Assembly (NCBI GenBank): GCA_937915545.1
Contig: CALGIJ010000004.1
Location: 1 to 64,000, forward strand
Reading direction: 5' to 3'
DNA from: an uncultured Desulfobacterales bacterium
Lineage (GTDB): Bacteria > Desulfobacterota > Desulfobulbia > Desulfobulbales > Desulfocapsaceae
DNA: 64,000 nucleotides
In this document: positions 25,998 to 32,984 of the stretch, one piece after another
Layout: the number at the start of each line of letters is the position of its first letter
Numbering within the stretch: position 1 is the stretch's first letter
Translations under genes and position numbers: made by a program
The notes under the pieces: model-generated
The model's database searches: none
Seen by the model: only the letters and a program-made list of their open reading frames with translations
Told to the model about the DNA's origin: nothing

Positions 25998-27218
25998 GTG
26001 TTAGCATCGAAATCGCCCATCTCTGCAACAGCCCGCGACCAGCGTCCCATGCGTCCCGGCCTACGCCATGCATCGCTGGCCATGGCGGCGCTGCTGTTGT
26101 CCCTCTCCCTTGCCGCCGTGTGCCAGGGCGCGGTCAAAGTCTTCGAACACCGCGTCGACCAGCCCTTTTCCGGCAGCCAGTCTCCAGACGACGCCTATAT
26201 GGCGGCGATGACCCGCGCCAAGTTCGAGGTCCTCGAACGCGCCGGCACCTACCTGGAGAGCCTCAGCGAGGTGGAGAACGCCATCCTCACCCGCGACGAG
26301 GTTACCGCCCTGGCCGGCGGCATCCTCACCACCGAGGTGGTCGCCAAGGAGAACTACGCCACCGACAAGACCTTCGGCATCACGTTGACGACGCGTATCG
26401 AGATCAACAATGACTTCCTCAGGCAGCGCATGGAAAAGCTCCTGCAGGATCGCACCCTGCTGCGCAAGTACAACGAAATCCAGCAGCGCGAGCACGAACT
26501 CCTCGAAAAGATCAAAAAGCTCGAGGAGGCCAACCGCTCCCTGTCGACCTCCTCGCCCCAGTCGTCGACGCTCGGCATGGAGTTCTCGGCGATGAGCGCC
26601 GCCCTCTCCGCCAGCGCGTGGCTGGAGAAGGCCTACTCGCTATGGAGCAACGGCCGCTTCGGTGACCCGAACACCGCCATCGAGCATCTCGGCAAGGCCA
26701 TCGACCTCGACAACAAGAACCCGCGCACCTATAACAGCCGCGCGGTGGCCTACCTCAATCTCGAGAAATTCCCCGAGGCCGAGGCCGACCTGCAGACCGC
26801 CCTGCGCCTCAACCCGAGCTACGCCGACGCCCACAACAACCTCGGCAGCCTCCACTACCGCCGCGGCGATTTCAAGAAGGCGGTCAACTCCTACACCCTG
26901 GCCCTCAAGTACCAGCCCGAACTGGTCGAGGCCATCCTCAACCGCGGCATGGCCCTGCGCAAGCTCTTTCAGTTCGAGCGCGCCTTCAACGACTTCCGCA
27001 AGGCGATGATCCTCGCCCCGACCGCCTTCAACAAGAGCGACGATGCCGGCTCACTGGTGGAACTCAACGATATCGTCAAGATGTGCGAAAAGTCCCGTAT
27101 CGCCTGCGACATGGGACTGTGCAACTCCCTCAACTTCCTCCAGGAGCGGGGCTTCTGTCTGCAGGGCAAGGCCTCGAAGATCAACATTCAACAGCAGGTC
27201 GTCCATGAACAGCAATAA
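25998..27218 (+). CDS. Exported TPR-repeat protein
   Basis: A 406-residue protein with an N-terminal signal segment (MAALLLSLSLAAVCQGA, about residues 32-48 after a basic leader). Residues 50-150 hold an unrecognised region containing ILTRDEVTALAGGIL and TTRIEINNDFLRQ, similar in style to periplasmic domains that precede TPRs. A coiled coil follows (QQREHELLEKIKKLEEANR), then at least four TPRs at about 225-360 (NSRAVAYLNLEKFPEAEADL, HNNLGSLHYRRGDFKKAVNS). The tail has five cysteines. The start is the GTG at 25998, with AGGAG 6 nt upstream; it overlaps nothing upstream. It is translationally linked to the next gene by a 14-bp overlap. Probably a scaffold in the periplasm for the neighbouring binding protein. 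Confidence 0.82.
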   Translation: MLASKSPISATARDQRPMRPGLRHASLAMAALLLSLSLAAVCQGAVKVFEHRVDQPFSGSQSPDDAYMAAMTRAKFEVLERAGTYLESLSEVENAILTRDEVTALAGGILTTEVVAKENYATDKTFGITLTTRIEINNDFLRQRMEKLLQDRTLLRKYNEIQQREHELLEKIKKLEEANRSLSTSSPQSSTLGMEFSAMSAALSASAWLEKAYSLWSNGRFGDPNTAIEHLGKAIDLDNKNPRTYNSRAVAYLNLEKFPEAEADLQTALRLNPSYADAHNNLGSLHYRRGDFKKAVNSYTLALKYQPELVEAILNRGMALRKLFQFERAFNDFRKAMILAPTAFNKSDDAGSLVELNDIVKMCEKSRIACDMGLCNSLNFLQERGFCLQGKASKINIQQQVVHEQQ

Positions 27219-28389
27219 ATCCGCGAGCCGCACCACCCTGGCCGTCTTCCTCGCCTTCGCCCTCTGTCTCGGCGCCGTCTCGGCCCTGGCCGCCAAGGAC
27301 GACAACCTGCCGGTGACACCGCGCGACAACAAGGGCAAAAAATGGCGCATCGGCTACATCCAGGGCGGCGACTACAACTCCTACCAGCAGAGCCTCGCCG
27401 CCATCGTCAAGGGGCTGATGCGCCTCGGCTGGATCCAGGAAGCCGAGCTGCCCAAGAACCAGAACGACAAGGAGGTCGTCACCCTGTGGACCTGGCTGTC
27501 CAGCGAGGCCAAGAGCGACTATCTGCAGTTCGTCGCCGATGCCCGCTACGATGCCGGCTTCGACAAGGAGAAGCGCCCGCAGATCAAGAAGGAAGTACTG
27601 CAGCGCCTCAACGGCAAGAAGGACATCGACCTCATGTTCGCCATGGGCACCTGGGCCGGCCAGGACATGAGCGGCAATAGCCATAAGGTGCCGACGATCG
27701 TCGGCTCGACCACCGACCCCATCGCCTCAGGGATCATCAAGAGCGCCGAGGACTCCGGCTACGACCAGATCCACGCCAAGATCGACCCCGACCGCCACCG
27801 CCTGCAGGTGCGCCTCTTCCACGACATCTTCAAGTTCGCCAAACTCGGCATCGCCTATGAGGAGAGCAAGGAGGGCCGAGGCTTCAGTGCCATCGACGAC
27901 GTCTATCAGGTGGCCGAGACACGCAAGTTCAAGGTGGAAAAATGCCTGGTCCCCTTCAACGGGGTGAGCCAGGCCGATGCCGAGGCCGGCATCGTCAAGT
28001 GCTACAGCGAGCTGGCCGACAAGGTCGACGCCGTCTATATCGTCCGCCACCCTGGGGTCAACCTTTCCAACATGCCGAGGATTCTCGAACCGCTGCTGGC
28101 GAAAAAGATCCCCACCTTCACCCAGGGTCTCTCCGATGAGGTCAAGCACGGGGCCATGCTGAGCATTTCCCTGGCCGACTTCAGCTATATCGGCGACTTC
28201 TACGCCAAGACCATCGCCAGGATCCTCAACGGCGCCAAGCCGCGCAATCTGACCCAGGTCTTCCAGAACCCGCCGAAGATCGCCATCAACCTCAAGACGG
28301 CGCAGATGATCGGCTACGACCCGTCGGTAGACATCGTCGGTGCCGCCGACGAGATCTTTACCGATATCGCCCCGCCGCCACAGCAGTAG
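27205..28389 (+). CDS. Periplasmic ABC-type substrate-binding protein
   Basis: A 394-residue protein with a signal peptide (about residues 8-30, ending SALA). The fold pattern is that of the ABC substrate-binding family PF04392 (TrpX-like): WRIGYIQGGDY at the start, IDLMFAMGTWAGQDM and VPTIVGSTTDPIASGII in the middle, and IPTFTQGLSDEVKHGAMLSISLADFSYIGDF near the hinge. Such proteins bind small organic ligands. No permease or ATPase gene is adjacent, so it may serve a distant transporter or act as a sensor with the TPR partner. The ATG at 27205 lies inside the end of the TPR gene (14-bp overlap). Confidence 0.88.
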   Translation: MNSNKSASRTTLAVFLAFALCLGAVSALAAKDDNLPVTPRDNKGKKWRIGYIQGGDYNSYQQSLAAIVKGLMRLGWIQEAELPKNQNDKEVVTLWTWLSSEAKSDYLQFVADARYDAGFDKEKRPQIKKEVLQRLNGKKDIDLMFAMGTWAGQDMSGNSHKVPTIVGSTTDPIASGIIKSAEDSGYDQIHAKIDPDRHRLQVRLFHDIFKFAKLGIAYEESKEGRGFSAIDDVYQVAETRKFKVEKCLVPFNGVSQADAEAGIVKCYSELADKVDAVYIVRHPGVNLSNMPRILEPLLAKKIPTFTQGLSDEVKHGAMLSISLADFSYIGDFYAKTIARILNGAKPRNLTQVFQNPPKIAINLKTAQMIGYDPSVDIVGAADEIFTDIAPPPQQ

Positions 28390-28399
28390 GGAGACGATT

Positions 28400-29155
28400 A
28401 TGTTCGCCCCCCTCTTCGAACGGGCCTGCATCCCCAGCGATCAGGCCATCCTCGTCCACGCCAGGCTGCGCGGGGCCAGGGAACACAGCGGCGAGCAGTA
28501 CCGCAAACTGGCCGACGAGCTGCTCCTCTGCCTGCTCGCCCTCCGCCCCAGCCTGCTGCTCATCCCCGCCTATACCATCTATGGCTACATGGCGATGCGC
28601 ATCTTCCACAGCGAGTACGCCCACTCCGAGGTGGGCCGCTTTTCCGAGGAGATGCGCCGCCGCGGCTACCGCCGCACCCCCGACCCGATGTACAGCGTGC
28701 TCGACGTCCTTGGCGCCTTGCCACCCGGCCTCGACTACAGCTGCACCTTTGGCCCCGGCACCCTCTTCGACCACCTCGAGGGGCAGCCGAGTGTGGTCAT
28801 CAATGTCGACATTCCCGGCTTCTATGCAACTCCGGTGCACGGCATCGAGCTGCGCCGCGAGGTGCCCTACCGCTTCCTTGTCGATCTCCCCGGCCGCCTG
28901 CAGGCTGGCGGCGAGCCATGGCGGGAGATCTCCTACCAGGCCTACGTGCGCAAGGTCAGCCCCTACGGCACCGGCTCTTACCCGCACTACAACTACCCGC
29001 GGCGCAGCGACTACCTGCGCCGCCAGGGAGTCATCCATGAATTCGCCGGCGACGGCGGCAACCTCGCCTGGGCCGATCTCGGCGAGTTCGGCCGCGCCAT
29101 AGACGAGGCTCTGGCCAAGGACCCCTGGTTCCTGGTGCATAAGCCGGAGAGCTAG
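28400..29155 (+). CDS. AAC(3)-family N-acetyltransferase-like protein
   Basis: A 251-residue protein resembling the aminoglycoside 3-N-acetyltransferase family (Antibiotic_NAT). Seen are an AILVHARL-type N-terminus, SEVGRFSEEMRRRGYRRTPDPMYSVLDVLG (family pattern: G.lseafR..pga.Rs..P..Sv...G, given here in part as RTPDPMYSVLDVLG), and FGPGTLFDHLE. Chromosomal members in Gram-negatives often belong to surface polysaccharide or natural-product loci rather than resistance. The ATG at 28400 follows GGGAG. It is the third gene of an operon with the exported TPR and binding proteins, 10 nt downstream. I do not infer antibiotic resistance. Confidence 0.75.
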   Translation: MFAPLFERACIPSDQAILVHARLRGAREHSGEQYRKLADELLLCLLALRPSLLLIPAYTIYGYMAMRIFHSEYAHSEVGRFSEEMRRRGYRRTPDPMYSVLDVLGALPPGLDYSCTFGPGTLFDHLEGQPSVVINVDIPGFYATPVHGIELRREVPYRFLVDLPGRLQAGGEPWREISYQAYVRKVSPYGTGSYPHYNYPRRSDYLRRQGVIHEFAGDGGNLAWADLGEFGRAIDEALAKDPWFLVHKPES

Positions 29156-29160
29156 GATCT

Positions 29161-29195
29161 ACTTGCATAGATAAGACATATTTCGCAGACTCCTT
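29161..29195 (+). repeat. Left 35-bp inverted repeat
   Basis: Begins ACTTGCATAGATAAG and ends AGACTCCTT. The inverted copy at 32174-32208 has equal length and matches at about 30 of 35 positions. AGGATCTAC occurs at its outer edge (29154-29162) and again beyond the right copy (32216-32224). It resembles the end of an insertion element. Confidence 0.8.
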
Positions 29196-29600
29196 ATTCG
29201 AACCCTTCTACACCACCAAAAAACTCGGCAAAGGCGCCGGCCTGGGGATGGGCCACGGTATATGGTGCAGCCAAGCAGAATAACGGTTTCATCAACGTCT
29301 ACAGTGAACCGAGCCACAAAACGACCTTTGAAATCTCCTTGCCGCTGCACATGACAAAGGCAATCTCTCGGTCTGAACAAAATCAAGTCCCTGCGCAGGC
29401 GGCAAGCGGTCTGATCATTTTGCTGGTCGAAGATGAGATGGCATTTTGAAGATGACCACTAGAATGCTGAACGGATAGGGCTATACCATAATCGCGGCTT
29501 CCACACCGGGGGAGACCATCCGCCTGGCAAGGGAGTACCAGGGACGGATTGACCTGCTCATGACCGATGTCGTCATGACGGAGATGGCCCAGCCAATCAC
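29187..29600 (+). pseudogene. Remnant of a hybrid histidine kinase (HATPase end plus receiver)
   Basis: Translating across frames gives LFEPFYTTKKLGKGAGLGMG, then after a frameshift VYGAAKQNNGFINVYSEPS and TTFEISLPLH: the G1/G2 boxes of a histidine kinase ATPase domain. Next comes LIILLVEDE and, after a second shift and an in-frame stop, GYTIIAASTPGETIRLA and RIDLLMTDVVMTEM, the start and phosphoacceptor region of a receiver. At least two frameshifts and one stop break it, and the N-terminal half is absent, cut at the left inverted repeat. Confidence 0.88.
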
Positions 29601-29753
29601 ATCTTGCAGGATAGAACTAAAAACGATACATCTTCAAGCGTTAGATGGAGAGGCTTGAAACGGGAGCCGATTTTTAGGGCCGGCTTTGAAAGCGATTTCT
29701 TATTATCCCGGCCCATACACATTTTTGGTGTAACGACTATTGGAGGTTACCGT

Positions 29754-31772
29754 ATGCGGCTCAAGGACATTTCGATCAATGCTAAGTTGCTGTTGGCTTT
29801 TGGCGTCATCCTGGCTCTATTGGCCGGGCTGTCGGCGGCAAGTTACTGGAAATTCAGTTCGACCATCGACGAAGTCGACGGCAGCCTCTTTGCCCAGCAT
29901 CTCAAGGAAGAATTTCTGAGCCGCGAAATCGACCACCACGCTTTCATGACCAAGGCCTCTGCCTACTTTGTCAATCCCCAGGCTACGAAGATGGAGGTCC
30001 AGACCGACCCTCGGGCTTGCAATCTCGGCAAATGGTACTATGGTGAAGGTCGCCAGCAGTCGGAACAGCAACTACCGCAACTGGCTGTGATTCTCCAGGA
30101 GCTTGAGCAGCCCCACGCCGCTCTCCACCATTCGATCCAGGAAATCAACGGCCTGGTTGAGGGGAAGGAAAAGACGGCAGTGATCGACAAGGCCCAGACC
30201 GTCTTCAACACCAAGACCAAGTCGGCAATGGAACAGACCCAGCAGGGTCTCAAAAAGGCTTCCGGGCTGCTTGACGAATATGCCACGAAAACCAATGATA
30301 ACCTTCATAGTTCCACCAGCGCCGCCAAGAGGCTTGTGGTCATCATGGCCTCCATCGCCATTGCTCTCGGCATAAGCTGCAGCCTGCTGATCTCCCGCAA
30401 CATCACCGCTACCGCCCGCAAGTTGGCCGGCGTCACCGAGCGGCTGGCCAACGGCGATATGAAGGTCAGTACCGATATCGACCAGAAGGACGAGATGGGT
30501 CAGCTGGCCTGCTCCGCCAACACACTGGCCACCAGCCTCAATAACATGTGCACCCGGGTGCACGGCAGCTCATCGACCATCAATTCCTCGTCTGACTCGC
30601 TGTTGCGGCTGGCGGTAACCCTTTACGATCTGGCCCAGCACATGGCCGGCCAATGCCGGAGCGTTGCGGTCGCAGCCGAGCAGATGAATTCCAACATGTC
30701 GGCCATTGCCGCCGCCACCGAACAGACCAGCACCAATGTCGGTATGGTCGCCGCCGCCACTGAGGAGATGACTTCCACCATCACCGAAATCGCCTCCGGC
30801 TCGGAAAATGCCAGGGTCATCACACAAAAGGCTGTGGCGGAAGCGGCCAAGGCTTCGGAGAGCGTCAAAGAGTTGGGGGAAGCAGCCGAAAAGATCAACA
30901 AGATCACCGAGACCATCAACGAGATCGCCGACCAGACCAACCTGCTGGCGCTCAACGCCACCATCGAAGCTGCCCGGGCCGGTGAAGCGGGCAAAGGTTT
31001 TGCCGTCGTCGCCAACGAGATCAAGGATCTGGCCAAGCAGACCACCGCCGCAACCCGCGAGATCCAGGAACGGATCGAAGGGGTGCAGACCTCCAGTGAG
31101 CAGACCATCAGGGTGATAAGCACCATCAGCGGGATCATCTCCTCCACCAGCGAGATCGTTTCCACCATGGCCGCCGCGGTCGAGGAACAGGCGGTGACCA
31201 GCCGGGAGATCGCGAGCAACATCAGCCAGGCGTCGATGGGCATGCAGGAGGTGACGGAAAATATCGCCCAGGCATCCACTGCCAATGGTGAGGTAGCCCG
31301 CGACATCAGCATGCTGAAGGTTGAGTCGGAAAAAGTGGCCTCGGGCAGTTCCGATGTCAAGGAACTGGCGGAGGAGATGAAATACAACGCCCAGATGCTT
31401 GATAACATTCTACAAAAATTCAGTTTCCGCCAGCCGCAGTTTGACATCGGCCGGATCAAGGATGCCCATTTCAACTGGAAAATGCGGCTTACCTCGGTAC
31501 TCAATGGCTACACCACCATGAACGCCAAGGACATTCCCGACCACCACCAGTGCGAATTCGGCAAATGGTACGACACCGCCCCGAAATCCCTTTTAACTCT
31601 GCCGGTTTTCAAAGAGATTGGCACCTACCACGAGGAAGTTCACCGCAAGGTGGCCGAGGCAGTCGACCTCTATACTGCTAATAACCCAGAGGGGGCACAG
31701 CGCAAGGTAGAGGAGTTTGAGGCAGCACGCAAAAAGCTCTTCAAGCGCCTCGACGAACTGTATATGGCTTGA
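29754..31772 (+). CDS. Methyl-accepting chemotaxis protein with two CZB-like domains
   Basis: A 672-residue chemoreceptor. Transmembrane helix 1 spans about residues 10-32 and helix 2 about 190-213. The periplasmic region contains a CZB-like zinc module: DHHAFMTK, then CNLGKWYYGEG and HAALHHS. A HAMP domain follows, then a signalling domain with the tip INEIADQTNLLALNATIEAA near residue 390. The C-terminal cytoplasmic CZB module reads HFNWKMRL, CEFGKWYDTAP and HEEVHRKVAEAV. CZB domains bind zinc through His and Cys and can sense hypochlorous acid or zinc. The ATG at 29754 follows TTGGAGGTTA. The gene is intact inside the inverted-repeat-bounded segment; no other che gene is nearby. Confidence 0.93.
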   Translation: MRLKDISINAKLLLAFGVILALLAGLSAASYWKFSSTIDEVDGSLFAQHLKEEFLSREIDHHAFMTKASAYFVNPQATKMEVQTDPRACNLGKWYYGEGRQQSEQQLPQLAVILQELEQPHAALHHSIQEINGLVEGKEKTAVIDKAQTVFNTKTKSAMEQTQQGLKKASGLLDEYATKTNDNLHSSTSAAKRLVVIMASIAIALGISCSLLISRNITATARKLAGVTERLANGDMKVSTDIDQKDEMGQLACSANTLATSLNNMCTRVHGSSSTINSSSDSLLRLAVTLYDLAQHMAGQCRSVAVAAEQMNSNMSAIAAATEQTSTNVGMVAAATEEMTSTITEIASGSENARVITQKAVAEAAKASESVKELGEAAEKINKITETINEIADQTNLLALNATIEAARAGEAGKGFAVVANEIKDLAKQTTAATREIQERIEGVQTSSEQTIRVISTISGIISSTSEIVSTMAAAVEEQAVTSREIASNISQASMGMQEVTENIAQASTANGEVARDISMLKVESEKVASGSSDVKELAEEMKYNAQMLDNILQKFSFRQPQFDIGRIKDAHFNWKMRLTSVLNGYTTMNAKDIPDHHQCEFGKWYDTAPKSLLTLPVFKEIGTYHEEVHRKVAEAVDLYTANNPEGAQRKVEEFEAARKKLFKRLDELYMA

Positions 31773-31802
31773 TCGCGCCGACAGGCAGCAACAACAACCA
31801 AT

Positions 31803-31835
31803 AACGCCCCGACCGCAACTTGCTGCCGGGGCGTT
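31803..31835 (+). terminator. Hairpin after the chemoreceptor gene
   Basis: AACGCCCCG pairs with CGGGGCGTT (9 bp) over a 15-nt loop, 30 nt past the stop. Only a weak pyrimidine stretch follows, so this is a probable terminator of moderate strength. Confidence 0.5.
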
Positions 31836-31954
31836 GTCCATTCCCCACTTCGATCCCCGGTATCGCCAGGATTGTTGCCGATCATGGCATGACCGTCGTA
31901 GAGCTACTGTTTACTTGCAAATGTTTGGGAGAGTATTTCTTAGTTGTGAGCCTT

Positions 31955-32140
31955 TTACTTCTCGCTTGCGCCATACTCCGCTTTGAGATCAGCGGCGACC
32001 TTGCTTCCAGACTCTCCGTCAAGAAGATTGCTTATCATTTTAGCCCGTACCCCCAAACGGACCTACATGGTTCGCCTTGCCGCCCACTCTCTGAGGGTTT
32101 GGCGATCTTTATCGTTGCAAGGTGGAGGCAATGCTTTTCT
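31955..32140 (-). pseudogene. IS630-family transposase N-terminal remnant
   Basis: The minus-strand frame reads LPPPCNDKDRQTLREWAARR, TM, a stop, then VRLGVRAKMISNLLDGESGS and KVAADL. This matches the N-terminal helix-turn-helix of IS630-type transposases (pattern: L..eer..L..WarrRt...rlvlRAriiL.l..G.s...iA..L). It is interrupted by an in-frame TAG, and no catalytic DDE region is present. It lies just inside the right inverted repeat, reading inward, the expected position for an element's transposase. Confidence 0.72.
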
Positions 32141-32173
32141 CGGCATAGGCCACTGCTTTCGTGAAGGGTATAA

Positions 32174-32208
32174 AAGGAGTCTGTAAACTATCGCTTATCT
32201 ATGCAAGT
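32174..32208 (-). repeat. Right 35-bp inverted repeat
   Basis: Inverted counterpart of 29161-29195, with identical 15-bp outer and 9-bp inner blocks. Together they bound about 3.05 kb. Confidence 0.8.
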
Positions 32209-32984
32209 AAACACGAGGATCTACCCGAACTCCCCGGGCCATCCTCCGTGAAACCTTTGCAGTACGCCCCGAAATTGCATCCTGTTGCCGAGTTGCGAGG
32301 AGGAAGGCCGTGCCTTCCCGGCAAAAACACGGCATGCGGCCGGCGGAGCCCGGTGAAGCGGCTACCCGGTGCCAGCAGAATCTCGCAACATTGTCGCTGC
32401 AGAGAACAAGCACGTAATATTAGCTACGTAGTGCCGTAAGGTGTGAATCGTCCCCGCGGCCGTGCAACGGATGTGCTGCGTTCGCCTGCCCGCCTGCGCA
32501 AAAGGAAGAGACTCGGGGAGAGGAAATGGGCTATGAGGTCGCCGCGAGGCAAGCCGCGACCAGTCCCCGGCCAGCGCTGGGCAGAGTAAATCCACGTTAT
32601 TTCAGGTTGTTGACTGCAGGCCAGCCAAATTCCACCAGAAGTACGTTTTTTCCCGCAGCTGAGCCAGACAGGAACGAAAATTGCGATGGAAGTTCAGCCA
32701 AACCACTGGCGACGAGGCGTGCCCATGCTTCGGGGCCGCCACCGGACCCGCCCCCACCGTCTGCCAGGGGGCAGGCGAGGTGGCGGCGCCGTTTTCCTTG
32801 AAGCGATGCCCCGCGCCTTGAGGACGCCTTGCGGGCCGCGGGCCGCCACCGGACCAATCGCCACCGCGCTGGCTCAGGCCGGGGCAACCATGCAGCCGCA
32901 TGCGGCAACCTCCTCTCGCACCGCCGCCGGGCAAAACGAGACCCCTGGCGACACACCTGCAACGAGCACCGGGAGCAGACCGCC
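32209..32984. other. Intergenic region without a supported gene
   Basis: Nearly 780 bases between the right inverted repeat and the first dikinase-like gene. Open frames exist on both strands, but their translations are Arg/Pro-rich without motifs. No -24/-12 promoter of the kind found at 39652 was seen. Confidence 0.45.

Noticed and set aside
28400..29155. Aminoglycoside resistance gene
   Set aside because: Family resemblance only. It sits in an operon with exported binding and TPR proteins and no mobile resistance context, so a surface or metabolic role is more likely.
32526..32801. A 91-codon frame with a GGAGAGGAA site before its ATG
   Set aside because: Despite the acceptable ribosome site, the translation is Pro/Arg-rich with no motif, and the frame is typical of random GC-rich sequence.
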